Below are positions 51,101 through 62,400 of a stretch of 64,000 nucleotides of DNA, one piece after another. Made by a program: the position numbers and the translations under genes. Numbering within the stretch: the first letter of the stretch is position 1; each line of letters begins with the position of its first letter. The stretch is taken from positions 193,501 to 257,500 of the forward strand of contig CM061100.1 of the NCBI GenBank assembly GCA_030770545.1, given 5' to 3'. This stretch comes from Macropodus opercularis (Eukaryota > Chordata > Actinopteri > Anabantiformes > Osphronemidae). The notes under the pieces are model-generated. The model had not been told where the DNA came from, made no database searches, and was given only the letters and a program-made list of their open reading frames with translations.

Positions 51101-51320
51101 GACCAGTTCTCTAGTATGTAAATGACCAGTTCTCTAGTATGTATATGACCAGTTCTCTAGTATGTATATGACCAGTTCTTTAGTATGTAAATGACCAGTT
51201 CTCTAGTATGTATATGACCAGTTCTCTAGTATGTATATGACCAGTTCTTTAGTAATTATATGACCAGTTCTTTAGTATGTAAATGACCAGTTCTCTAGTA
51301 TGTATATGACCAGTTCTCTG
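48133..51320. repeat. 3.2-kb minisatellite, 23-bp unit, about 139 copies
   Basis: The unit is ATGACCAGTTCTCTAGTATG plus TAT or AAA-type ends. Left-end units have CCACTAGTACG or TTCACTAGTACG; right-end units have TTCTCTAGTATG. An alternation of TATATGACC and TAAATGACC runs throughout. A few shortened copies (AGTCTTTAGTATG near 48600) occur. It carries no long open frame. It is the largest repeat in the window and probably lies in LMBRD2 intron 1. Confidence 0.97.
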
Positions 51321-51453
51321 TCTACCTGACTAGTATTGATACTAGAAACACATGAGCAGGTCTCTGTCCTCCGCTGCTGGAACGTCACCATCGTCCCGGC
51401 AGCTGCTAGCATGGTCGCTAGCCAGCGTTAGCTCCTGCCGTGTTGACTCTTAC

Positions 51454-51640
51454 CGTCTGTGGCTGATTCGCGGTGCGTTCTCTCCCGTCAGAGGAAACTC
51501 AGACGCGCGGTGCCGCCTCCGGTGTCTGAGTGTCCGGTGTCTTACTCCTCTGTCGACCTTAGAAACCCTTCGTTTGCTCACTTGTTAGCTGAACAGCATC
51601 TGTCACATCCTGGTTCCCATCAGAATATTAGGAGTGGACG
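51454..51640 (-). other. LMBRD2: Probable LMBRD2 non-coding first exon and promoter
   Basis: Minus-strand sequence here is CpG-rich and ends CCACAGACG followed by a strong GTAAGA donor at 51453. The first coding exon of LMBRD2 begins after an acceptor at 47053 and needs an upstream exon. No closer candidate donor with CpG-rich context was seen. If this is right, intron 1 spans about 47054-51453 and contains the 23-bp minisatellite. The right boundary is approximate. Confidence 0.5.
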
Positions 51641-53865
51641 CTGACGTCAGAGACAAGACGTCTGTGGGTCTGCGCATGCGCCGTTCGTCTTCTTGACGTT
51701 TATTGGCAGAGGACAAACAAGTGACTGTCGCAACGCCGCCACCTTGTGGACTGGACGGTACAAGTGCTTCCTCCTAACGTTGGCGAGCCGGTATCGTAAA
51801 GGCGTCTGTACGTGCTGTGCGTCCAGTTTATTGTTCCTGCACCGTCTCGCAAGATGCTGCTGCTGGTTCGTTTTGTGGTCATGTGGCAACAGTTAGTTGC
51901 TGTTTGACAAACACACACAGTTTGCCTCCGCTTTGTGACCTGGCATTCGTGCTTTTGGTGCCTGTGATCTGATGCGGTCAGTAGGTGGCGACCAGCCAGG
52001 CTCCGTGGGAGGCCCATCATGTGACCCCGAGGTCGATCTATTTCAGAACATGCAGCCGAGCTCGGGCTTGTGGAAACACCACAGACTGCGCTGCTGCGAT
52101 CGACCCACAATTAATGTTTGACTCCTGCTGCAGGTTCAGACGCGGAGGGAAGATTTTCAGCCCACGGCCCACACGGTGCTGCGTTCAGGGACCTGACTTA
52201 ATACCGCAGCCAAACGTCCCGTCGTCTATGCAACACAATATTCAATAAGGCTTTTACAGCCGTTCCCATGGTGACGCAGGCCTGAGCTGCTCTGGGTTTT
52301 CACTCAATCAAGCTTATTATGTCTAGATTTTCTCATCATTAATTCATGTCTGTTTCTTTGTTCAGTTTAAGGCAGAGACATTTTCTGTTTAGGATGAGAT
52401 GAGTCTAATGATCAGATCTCAGTTCAGCATCATTTGAAACCTTGTCTTTGGTCAGAACCAAGCGGGCCGGACTGTTTACTGTCGGTTCTGCTGATCTTGG
52501 TGAGATGTCCCGTCTAGTACAGTAAACTCTGTATATTTACATGCGGGCCCGTGTGGACGGGTCGGCCTGTGGGGCAGGAGCCGTCGATCGACGCCTGAGT
52601 CTCAGATGTAGGACGCGGTTATTGATTCATCCTGTGTGTAACACGCCAAACACAGAACCACAAACGTAGCCAAACCAGAACCACATACAAAGCCAGAAAG
52701 AGAGAGGGAGGCCTCGGTCTGTAATGTGAGAGCAGGGAGGTCACAGGCAGATTCCAGCAGCTATAATTATTCCCTTTGTCACAGACGTTTGAGTCCTTCC
52801 TGCAGACTGTAAAAACAATCCGGCGACTGACAGAACATTAAAATGGAAGCACAACAAAAAGCTAAACTATTCAGAGGTTAATAAAAATTGGCCTGTTTCC
52901 TGTTGGTGGCTCAGTCTGTGGGAGTGAAGGCTCTGAGGAACCTCCTCCCTACACTGACTCTGGATCAGTCTCCACTGAAGGAGCAGCTCAGAGCCTCCAC
53001 TGTGATGATGGACGTCAGCTTGGCCAACAATCACACGTTGGATCCACTGAGTTCAATCAGCGGAACCAGCTGACCCCCCCGTCGACCCCCCCAGGGTGAA
53101 GCTCCGGCTGCCATCGATCATTCCGCCGGCGCTGTCTCTGATTGGCTGAGCGCCGGTGTTCACGTGAAGCCGGTGTGGGCTTTGAAGCCGCCTGTTGACT
53201 GTGCGGAGAAAGGAGCTCGCGCTCTGGTCGTGGCTGCGTGTCCGTGTCCGGAACCGAACGAAGAACCGACGGAGATGGCGTCCAGCTGAACCAGAGGCCC
53301 GGTGATGGTCAGCACCCGCAGCGGTTCAGCTGCACGTTTTGGTTCAGGTCGGTTCGGTTCGACTGGGGCAGTAAACGTTTAACGTACTACAGCGGTTCTA
53401 CTGGAAAACCGTCGTCATTTATCACAGCAGCACGAACCTGATGTAACTGGGAGTCGACCCAGGAGGGATCTGGTTCTGTCTCTGGATCTGTAGACGATGC
53501 CGCTTGGAGCCACCTCGGCCCGTTTCAGACACTGATTCTGGACAGTCGGGTCAGAAGTAGTTTGTTCTGTGGAAACAAAGCTGATGATGAGTTTCTGGTT
53601 TACGCTCTGTAGAACTTGACCAGAACCAGCGAACCGGGTCCTGGTCCAAAACATGAATGTTAGGGTTGGACCGCTGGTCAAATGTTCCTCATACAGTCCT
53701 ACCGGTCCTCGATTGTATCTGGTGGTTCTGTTTGAACTGCATCAATGGACAAAGGGCCTTTTGGGCCCTGGTGGGATGTTCTGGTAGCGTCAGTAAGTGT
53801 TTGGTCGGTACCAGTACTAACAGCTCTGTCCTGTGTCTTCCAGCGTGACCCGTCTCGGGTCCACT
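51641..53865. other. Intergenic, LMBRD2 to PPP1R3B (divergent)
   Basis: No gene is recognised. It should hold the PPP1R3B promoter and a 5' UTR exon, perhaps in the GC-rich stretch near 53150-53300. An acceptor directly before 53844 shows that such an exon exists upstream of the coding exon. Short frames in this region have no resemblance to known proteins. Confidence 0.45.
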
Positions 53866-54675
53866 ATGCCGATCGACATGGCTTTGCCGCTCTACCTGTC
53901 CAAAGAGGAGTTTGTCTTCAGGACGTGCAAACCGGCTCTGAGGTTCCGGCGCCCCAGCTGCGCGGGTCCGTCCGGGCCCGAGGGCGGCAGGTCCCCCAGA
54001 AACACCACTGCCAAGAAGCAGGTGACCTTTGCGGACCACAAAGGCCTGTCTCTGACCAGCGTGAAGCTCTACTCCCAGTTCAGCGACCCCATCGTCGTCC
54101 CGCCGAGCCTCCGGCAGAACCCGAGTCCGGCGGCCGAGGAGGACAAACTGGTGCTGGACTTCGCCCAGCCCTCGTCGGACTACCTGCAGTTCCGCCAGAG
54201 GCTGGAGAGGAACTACGTGTGCCTGGAGCACTGCGTGCTGAAGGAAAAGGCCTTGGCCGGAACCGTCAAGGTGAAGAACGTGTCGTTCCAGAAGGCGGTG
54301 AAGCTGCGCGTGACCTTTGACTCCTGGAGGAGTCACGGCGACGTGGCCTGCGCCTACGTGCAGGACGCGTATCCCGACGCGTCCGGCGACACCTTCTCCT
54401 TCCAGGTGTCTCTGCCCGAGCAGCTGCAGCCTCACGAGCGCATCGAGTTCGCCGTCTGCTACGAGGTGGACGGGAGCGAGTTCTGGGACAGCAACCAGGG
54501 CAGCAACTACCGGGTCGTCCGGGCTTCCCTGAGGGGCGGCCGGGCCGACGCCGGCCCGGACTCCTTTGGGCCTGGCGTTGGCTTGGACCGATACGGCAGC
54601 CCCACCCGCTCGCACGGGCTCTTCCCCGATTGGCCGAGTTACGCCGGGTATGAGAACATCGGCCCGTACTACTGA
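53866..54675 (+). CDS. PPP1R3B: Protein phosphatase 1 regulatory subunit 3B (glycogen targeting)
   Basis: This subunit tethers PP1 catalytic subunit to glycogen so that glycogen synthase is activated and phosphorylase inhibited, mainly in liver and muscle. It is 269 aa (human 285) in a single coding exon. The start is the ATG at 53866 (MPIDMALPLYLSKEEFVF); upstream in-frame codons include no ATG and precede an acceptor at 53844. The PP1-docking RVxF-type motif is KKQVTFADHKGLSLT at about residues 46-60. A CBM21 glycogen-binding domain follows, with HCVLKEKALAGTVKVKNVSF and the signature FWDSNQGSNYRV. The C-terminus GLFPDWPSYAGYENIGPYY matches PPP1R3B rather than PPP1R3C or PPP1R3D. Proximity to MFHAS1 fits human 8p23. 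A long antisense frame over this exon is a GC-driven shadow. Confidence 0.95.
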   Translation: MPIDMALPLYLSKEEFVFRTCKPALRFRRPSCAGPSGPEGGRSPRNTTAKKQVTFADHKGLSLTSVKLYSQFSDPIVVPPSLRQNPSPAAEEDKLVLDFAQPSSDYLQFRQRLERNYVCLEHCVLKEKALAGTVKVKNVSFQKAVKLRVTFDSWRSHGDVACAYVQDAYPDASGDTFSFQVSLPEQLQPHERIEFAVCYEVDGSEFWDSNQGSNYRVVRASLRGGRADAGPDSFGPGVGLDRYGSPTRSHGLFPDWPSYAGYENIGPYY

Positions 54676-54988
54676 GGCTCGGCGCCGCAGACGACTCGCC
54701 TGGGGCGGAGCCTCCCTTCGCTGCTCGGGTCCCGAACGGTTCTGATCCCGTCCTTCCCCAGGTTCAGCTGCTGTGTTTCTGTCACGTGAGCGGAGCTGCG
54801 TCCGAAGCTGCCTCCGGCCGATGAACAGAACCAGGTGGAAGGCCAGAACCTTCAACCGGCGTCGGAAGCCAACTAAATGCGGATTTGACTGATTTGCGCT
54901 GTGACCTTTTAACCTCGGCCGTTTTAGTTCTGTTGGTGTATCAGGGAATTAATGTGAACGTTGGCAAGTAACTGAAGGAAAGCTCGTC

Positions 54989-54994
54989 AATAAA
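54989..54994 (+). terminator. PPP1R3B poly(A) signal
   Basis: AATAAA lies 314 bases after the PPP1R3B stop. Confidence 0.6.
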
Positions 54995-54999
54995 GTCGT

Positions 55000-55630
55000 A
55001 AAGGTTTTAAGATGCGTGTCGACTTGTTCTTAATGCTCCAACCAGCTAACCCGGTTCTGACCCGTTCACCGGGCCTGGTCTGTAGGAGTTTAGGTCGGTG
55101 GTACCGGAGGAGGACGCGGTTCTGAACCACAGCTGCATTCTTACATGATGCAGAGCAGCTGTCGCGCACGTTCGCTCTGTTAATATACAAACACGTGTGA
55201 TGTGACCTCAGTCGGACTGGACCTGCTGTTTGTTCTCTTATGTAACAGGAGTCGGATCATAGATGTTCACTGACCCGGAACCAGCGCCGCAGCTGTTGGT
55301 GCGTCTCATGACGTGAGCTTTCATTTGGATCCTCTACAAGTATCTATTGAACTCAGTCGTGGCTACAACATCACGTCGGCACCGCTTGGAGAAAACGAAG
55401 TTCTGATAGTTCTGAGTTCCTGCAAAAAGTGTTTTAAGCCTGTTCCTCCCATGAATGTCCAGATGTTCCACACGTGTCTCAGAAATCAAACACGTTCAAC
55501 AATCAACAGAACATTTGTTCGTTTCATCCTTTAAGAAAAACTTCCAGAGAAATGAAGCTGCAGGAGCAGCAGCTGAACCGAACCTGCGGCTTCGACCGCG
55601 TCCAGCAGAGGGAGCCAGAGTCTCACACCT
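55000..55630. other. Intergenic, PPP1R3B to GA-rich repeat
   Basis: No feature recognised. Confidence 0.5.
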
Positions 55631-55654
55631 GGAGCAGCTAGACGAGCAAAACCA

Positions 55655-56120
55655 CGTCAGGGAACCAGGGAGCGAGGGAAGGGAGGAGGGGGAGGAGAGG
55701 GAAGGAACCAGGGAGCGAGGGAAGGGAACAGGGAGAGGAGAGGGAAGGAACCAGGGAGCGAGGGAAGGGAACAGGGAGAGGAGAGGGAAGGAACCAGGGA
55801 GCGAGGGAAGGGAGGAGGGAAGGGGAGGAGAGGGAAGGAAACAGGGAGGAGGGAAGGGAACAGGGAGCAGGGGAAGGGAGGAGAGGGAAGGAACCAGGGA
55901 GTGAGGGAAGGGAGGAGGGAAGGAACCAGGGAGTGAGGGAAGGGAGGAGGGAAGGAACCAGGGAGTGAGGGAAGGGGGGAGGGAAGGAACCAGGGAGTGA
56001 GGGAAGGGGGGAGGGAAGGAACCAGGGAGTGAGGGAAGGGAGGAGGGAAGGAACCAGGGAGTGAGGGAAGGGAGGAGGGAAGGAACCAGGGAGTGAGGGA
56101 AGGGGGGAGGGAAGAGGGGA
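55655..56120. repeat. Purine-rich, G-run minisatellite upstream of MFHAS1
   Basis: The array is a nearly pure G/A strand made of GGAACCAGGGAGTGAGGGAA and GGGAGGAGGGAA type segments, settling to a 32-bp period in the right half. Each unit has at least four GGG runs within 30 bases, which fits a G-quadruplex pattern on the plus strand. It ends about 370 bases before the first MFHAS1 ATG. Open frames across it encode only Pro/Ser/Leu or Glu/Gly/Arg repeats. Confidence 0.9.
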
Positions 56121-56485
56121 GGAGCCCAGCGGGCTGACGCAGCGAGCTGCTGCCGACTCACTTCACTCTCCGCTGCCTGGAGGAAACGCGGCGGCTCGGA
56201 AGCTCCTTCAAATCCGCTCGTATCGCCGGACAGCGGGGTCCAGACGTTGGGTTGCGGCGGCGATGAGGAGCCCTGTGACGGGTAGGAACCAGCCGCAGAA
56301 CCGGGCCGTGGACCGCGGCTTAGAGCCGGAGCCGTAGCGGCCGTTCGCTCCCATTGTGGCGCAGAGAAGGATGCTTCCGCCGCCGCAGACGCGGCTGCTG
56401 CTCGGAACTATCGCCTTTCTCTCGCGTCTGACGGAGGCGCGGATCTGTGCAGGGCCTCGTCCAGGATGCTGCCCGCTCACCACCC

Positions 56486-59411
56486 ATGAAAACCCTCAAT
56501 GAAAACAAGGCGGAGGAGGAGCAGGGCTCCGCCATGGAGGACAAGGAGAACAACCTGAAGACGGCCAGGCTGTGGAGGGATGCCGCCCTCCGCTCCAGGA
56601 AGCTGCGGAGCAGCCTGCGCCAGCTCACCCTCTGCTCCAAAAACAACCAGATCGTCCTGCCCGAGGACATAGCCGAGGTAGAGGTGCTGAACCTGGGCAA
56701 CAACGCCCTGCAGGAGCTGCCCGACGGGCTGGGATCCACCCTGAACAACCTGCGCACCCTGGTCCTGCGCAGGAACAAGTTCGCGGCTGTCCCCTGGGCG
56801 GTGTTCGAGCTGGCGCAGCTGGTGGAGCTCGACCTGAGCCACAACAGCCTGAGGAGCGTCTCCGAGGGGGTGGGCCAGCTGCGGGCGCTGAAGAAGCTGT
56901 GCCTCAGCCACAACAAAATCCAGCAGCTGCCGGCTCAGATCGGGGCTCTTCAGCTGCTGGAGGAGCTGGACGTCAGCTTCAACGACCTGCACCATCTCCC
57001 CGGAGCCTTCTCCAGCCTCAGCAGGCTGCGGACTCTGGACGCAGACCACAACAAGCTCAACCAGTTCCCCCCAGAGATCCTGGCCCTCAGCGAGCTGGAG
57101 GAGCTCGACTGCTCTGGGAACAAGTTCGAGGTGTTGCCAGCGGACATCGCCAAGCTGCGGTCCATCAAAATCCTGTGGCTCAGCAGCCTCCACGTGTCCT
57201 CGCTGCCTGACGCCTTCTGTCAGCTGCGCAACCTGGAGAGCCTGATGCTGGACGGGAACCACCTCACGGAGCTGCCGCCTGCGTTTGGGAGCCTGCAGAG
57301 ACTCCGGATGATCAATTTGTCCTCGAACGACTTCGAGAGCTTCCCCCGGGTGATTTTAAGCATCACCGGGTTAGAGGAACTGTACCTGAGCAGGAACAAA
57401 CTGACTCAGATTCCAGCAGAAATAGGTCAGCTGGTGACGCTGGCCAACCTGTGGCTGGACAACAACAGCGTCACGTACCTGCCCGACTCCATAGTGGAGC
57501 TGGAGAAGCTGGAGGAGCTGGTTCTGCAGGGGAACCAAATCGCCATCCTTCCAGATAACTTTGGAAAACTGTCCAACGTGAACATCTGGAAGGTGAAGGA
57601 CAACCCTCTCATCCAGCCGCCGTACGAGGTGTGTATGAAGGGGATCCCGTACATCGCAGCCTACCAGAAGGAGCTCGCACATTCCCATCTCGCCGTGAAG
57701 CCGAGGCTCAAACTGGTCCTGATGGGAGCGGAGAGCGCTGGGAAAACGCGGCTCCGGCAGAGCCTGGTGAGCCGACGGCCGGAGGACTCGGAGATGCAGG
57801 CGAACCCGGGGATCGAAGTGACGAGCTGGGTGGCCGACGCCGACCGCGGTCTCACCTTCCTGGTGTACGATCTGTCAGGGAAGCGCAGCTACGACCTCGT
57901 CAAACCCTTTTTCCTCTCTCCCGGGGCGCTCTACGTTCTCGTTGTTGATCTCGACACATATTCACCCAAAAACTTTTACGCCCACGTCGGGTATTTCCTC
58001 CACGTCCTCGGTGCCAGGGTTCCCCACGCTGTCGTGCTTGTGGTGGGCACACACGCGGACCAGTGTGGAGCTCTGGAGGCGGAGGAGAAGACGCTGGACA
58101 TTCACAGACAGATCTGCCTGCAGGAGAAGAGGGACGTCCAGAGTCTGAGGAGCCTGGCTCAGCAGGTGGACCGGGCCCTGGAGCAGGGCTTCAGCGTCCG
58201 CACCTCCAGCCCTCACGTCCTCTACTACGGCGTCTCGGACAGGAACCTGCGGCGCAGGAGAGCCCAGCTGCAGTACGCGCTGAACCACCGGCTGCAGATC
58301 CTGTCCCCCGTCCTGAGTGTGAGCTGCACAGGTGCACAGAGGAGCATCCAGAGGCTGAGGGACAAGCTCACGTCTGTGGCAGGCCACAGGGACATCTTCC
58401 CCAACCTGTACCAGGTGCTGCCCAAGTCCTGGCAGATGCTGGAGGAGCTGCACCTTAAGCCCCGGAGCCTGTGGCTGTCGTGGTGGGACTCGGCCCGTCT
58501 GGGCCTGCAGGCGGGCCTCACAGAGGACCGGCTGCAGTGCGCCTTGTCCTACCTGCACGAGAGCGGCAAGCTGCTCTACTTTGAGGACAGCCTCACCCTG
58601 AAGGAGTACGTGTTTCACAACCTCCCACGGTTCATCGCAATTCTGAACGTGTTCTTCCAGAAGGACGAGTCCTCGCTGCTGGACAGGCTCCTGTCGGAGG
58701 GAGAGAGGGGGGACAAGGGGCGGGTGAGTCTGGTTATCGAGGACGAGAAGGGGGAGAACCTCAGGGTGCCCCACCTGCAGCACCACGTGGAGGGCTTCCT
58801 CCAGCACGGCCTGCTGCCCTCCAACGTCATCCGGCTGCTCCTCAGACCGCTCGTCCAGACCCAGCAGGACCTGCACCTCATCATGGAGCTCCTGGAGAAG
58901 ATGGGGGTCTGCTACTGCATCAACAAAGCCCGCAGCCAGCCTCTGAACGGGGCCACCGTGTGGTACAAGTTCCCCAGCCACGTCAGCAGCGAGGAGCCCC
59001 AGGCGGAGGTGGGTGGTGGCTGCCTGCCACAGTGTCACTTCTTCTCTGTGGAGCAGCTGCACATCCAGTACAGCTTCCCCTTCCTGTTCCCTCCCGGACT
59101 GTTCGCCCGCTTCAGCGTGCAGATCAACGGCCACGTGGTCCAGAGGTCGGACGCCAGGCGCCAGATCGTGGCTTACAGAGGAAAGGTCCCCGTGGTGATC
59201 AGCCACCGGGCCTCCGAGGGGCAGGCGGAGACTCTGTCCATCATCAGCCACGCCTCGCTGCCCAACATCTGGACGGCGTGGCAGGCCGTCACGCCGCTGG
59301 TGGACGAGCTCAACGTGCTGCTGCAGGAGTGGCCCGGCCTGAACTACTCCGTGCACATTCTCTGCTCCAAGTGCCTGAAGAGAGGCTCGTCCAGCCCGCA
59401 CGCCTTCCCAG
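56486..59411 (+). CDS. MFHAS1: MFHAS1 (ROCO/LRR GTPase-like protein), first coding exon, 3' part beyond window
   Basis: MFHAS1 is a cytosolic LRR-ROC-COR protein implicated in Toll-like receptor signalling and erythroid differentiation. The exon encodes about 975 residues: a basic start (NLKTARLWRDAALRSRKLRS), about a dozen leucine-rich repeats to about residue 370, a ROC GTPase domain with P-loop GAESAGKT (near 57730), DLSGKRSYD and THAD, then a COR domain containing LWLSWWDSARLGLQAGLTED. It ends CLKRGSSSPHAFPG at a GTGAGT donor (59412), the same point where human exon 1 ends as I recall it. Reading past the donor gives 15 unrelated codons and a stop. The last exons lie beyond 64000. Two in-frame ATGs compete: 56486 (weak context CCCATGA) and 56534 (GCCATGG). 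The second aligns better with the human N-terminus. Confidence 0.93.
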
Positions 59412-62400
59412 GTGAGTCCCCCTCACGGCAGAAGCCTGGTCTGAGGTCACGCGTGTAGAAGCAGCTGCGTGTCTGAGGAGCACATTTCAGATCACGCACA
59501 CTAAAGTACGGAGTAGAAGCCTGAGATGCAGTGAGAACGAGCCCAGCAGGCTCAGCTTCCTGTTCTCCTCTGAGCTCCTCCTTCCTCCGGTTCATCAGAT
59601 TCAGATCGAAGACAAGGCCTCGTGAAAGATGCAGAGGAGGAGGCAGAGTGAAGGATCTTGGGTAGTCAGGGAGCAGGTGTAACACGATACAGCTAAGAGC
59701 TTCCATCAGGGCTTTTATTGGGTTTCAGGCTGCGCACAGATTCCGCGGCACCAGCCTAGAGGCTGGTATCCATCACTGCACGGTGCGACTGAACGAGGCA
59801 GGATTAAATCCTCCGAGCTGAGAGATTAAAGCACAGACACGCATCAGTAAAAACAATCTCGTTATGTTGGTTAATGGGCAATGAGCCACTGTGTGACCTT
59901 TGACCCGGGTACTGCAAGTATTTCTGACGTTCTGCTTCCTGTTAGCATTTTCAGTTCAAGTGCTTAGTGTTAGCGTCACTGATGTAAAACTGCTCCTTTT
60001 ACGCCAGAAAACCTGAATCAAAAGGCAAAGTGTCAGTGAAAACCTGTGATTGTGTCCAGAACTTTAAACATGTATAAAACTGAATGATTTTCTTCAGAGC
60101 CATGAAATATTCACTTTAACGTATTCAACTGTCAGAAGCTCAAACGTGAGCAGCGGCGGAAGGAAGTGGTTCTGACACGTCGGGTCTTCTGTTCTGAAGA
60201 ATGTGCGGCAGCTTGTGTCGAGGCTGGACGTGACGAAAGCGTTTCCTGAATCGCTGTGTCGCTGCAGTTAACACACACAGACTCTCGCATTCCGGGCCGA
60301 GCTCCTTTTCTGCTCGGCCAGTCAACCGGACCAGCAAACGACCCGGAGTTTGTTTTGAGAGCTGTCAGTGGTTCTGTGGGGGAGGTTCCTCTGAGCCGTT
60401 CGACGAGAAGCAGTGACAGTGTGGGTATGAACACGTTGAGTGGAAAGTCGGATGGTTCTGACGGTCGGGTCCAAGTTAAAGTGAAGCGTTCTGTCGTGAT
60501 TGTGGAACATCTCTTTAGTTCTCTAACAGAACTTGCTTCCCTGTCCAGATAGTGAAGCGGAGAAGCTGCAGCTGAGCAGGAGAGGCACCGTCACGTGGCC
60601 TGTAAAGAGATCTGCTGGTTCCCGTCGGAGCCCAGAGCGGTCCACCGGGCCTTGTATGGACAGGATATTTCTGGCTGCACTCAGACAGGAAGACTAAACA
60701 GTTTCACCATCAAGCTGCTGTTTGCTCCTCCAGCTGCATGTGACGGCTCGGTTCTGCAGTTCGGTCGTGAATCGGGGCGTCGCCAGGTCGTTCGGCTCCA
60801 CAGTAAGCTCACACGGAAGCTAAAATAGACTCTGGTTCTGAGTTCACGGGTCAAAGTAGTCGGAACCACCAGTAGGAGCACAGTAACAAACAGACAGCTC
60901 CAGCTGGTAACAGGAGAGTTAATGGGTCAGCCAGTACGTGTGACTTCATGCGTGTTCAGTGTGTGGTTCCTTAATGATGGACCTGATCAGACCCGTCACC
61001 CATTTGCTGAGCGCTTCACTCTCACTGCTCCAGTTAATCGAGTCAGAGGATCTGCTGGGATTAGACCCACCACACGCCACCTGTGCGTCCACGTTTGTCT
61101 CCTCGTGAGCGTCTCCACCCCCCCGGCGGCTGAGACGCATAAATCAAACGCTACATCGCTGCGAGGCAACGGATTTCAGTCGCGATGGTTTATGTGACGA
61201 GCCTGGAACCAGTAGTAACGGTTCCGAGTACTGGTAAAGCGCTGCTGTGCCATCTCAGTGTATCCACCAGAGACTCGTCCTGCTTTCAAATGCCCTGTTC
61301 CGGTAAAAACCACCTGACGCAGGGAGCCGCCTGCTCTGGTTCTGGCCCGTGCGTCCGCTGGGTTCTGTTGAAACACCCAGCGTGATCAGGTCTGAGCTCC
61401 ACGTTGGGCCGTCGTCAAGGTGACGGGCAGCGAAGTGAGTTGCTGAGTAATCCTGTTACATCACCGTAATCCTCCTGGTGTCAGACATGTGACAGAACTT
61501 CCTCGGGTAGGAAACAGGCCCGTAACTCGCCCTGAACCCAGACAGGATAACGAGCAGCAGGACGTGGGTTCTGTTTGGGTCGGACCAGGGCTAGACTGTC
61601 CCGTCAGGACGTCCTGCTTATTATGGAGCTAGAATCAGCCCAGAGGTGCGGTTCTGTGTAAAACCGGGCCTTCATTTAGCTCTGGGTGCTTTTCTGGCAG
61701 AGGATCTAGCTCCTGACCTTTAATCCTGTAGGAATGTGAGCTGCTCTGGTCCTGTCCTCACACGCCGCTGCCTCCTGTTTCTACTCGTCGACACCGTAAA
61801 CATTTAAATGTGTGTGGTTCTGGGTTCTGAGTTCTGGGTGGTTCCAACACCCTCACCAGTTTCGCTTTCAGGTTCCTGTTCCTTTCACAATGGTTTGATA
61901 GTGTGACCTGTAGCGTTTGGGTCGGCTCAGAACCAGATGTCTGTAGGTTGTAGAGCGAATGTGTGTGTGTGTCTCCAGCAGAACCAGGTTCTGTGTGGGT
62001 GGACCAGTCGAGGCGAGAGGGCAACAGAACAGGCAGGTTGAATATTCAGCAGTGGTTCTGCTGTCAGGTTTCACACCGGCCCGGTTCTTCCTGAGGTGAG
62101 AAATATAAACACGGAGCCCAGCAGCGCCAACCTTCGCATAGCGATGGGTCTGATTCTGCAACCTGATAACTGCAGGCTGGGTCTGGGTTCGGACCTGCTG
62201 GGTTACTTTGGTCGGCTGGATCTGGGCCACGCTTCACTGAGGATCTGTCAGTGCCGGTGCTGATGTGAGTGGATTAGACTGTCGCGCGCTGATGGGTTCT
62301 GCTCCATTTCACTGATCCTGCTTTTATGCAGTCACAGACCTCACTTATCTGTGAGCTGGATTCAGGGTTCGGTTCAGTTTCTGGTCCACCAGCTGCAGGT

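Noticed and set aside
48133..51320. CRISPR-like regular repeats
   Set aside because: Units are contiguous 23-mers without unique spacers in an animal genome, so this is a minisatellite.
51352..51896. Small protein genes near 51.5 kb
   Set aside because: Short CpG-rich frames on both strands; better explained as an untranslated first exon and promoter of LMBRD2.
53689..54855. 388-codon minus-strand frame over PPP1R3B
   Set aside because: It is an antisense shadow of a GC-rich coding exon; the plus strand has a clear PPP1R3B protein.
55496..56161. 221-codon minus-strand Pro/Ser/Leu frame
   Set aside because: It is the translation of the GA-rich minisatellite.
57962..59401. 479-codon minus-strand frame over MFHAS1
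   Set aside because: Antisense shadow with Leu/Gln/Val/His composition typical of reversed GC-rich codons; no family resemblance.
59412..59458. MFHAS1 ending at 59458
   Set aside because: The last 15 codons follow a GTGAGT donor at the recalled conserved exon end AFPG and resemble no MFHAS1 tail.
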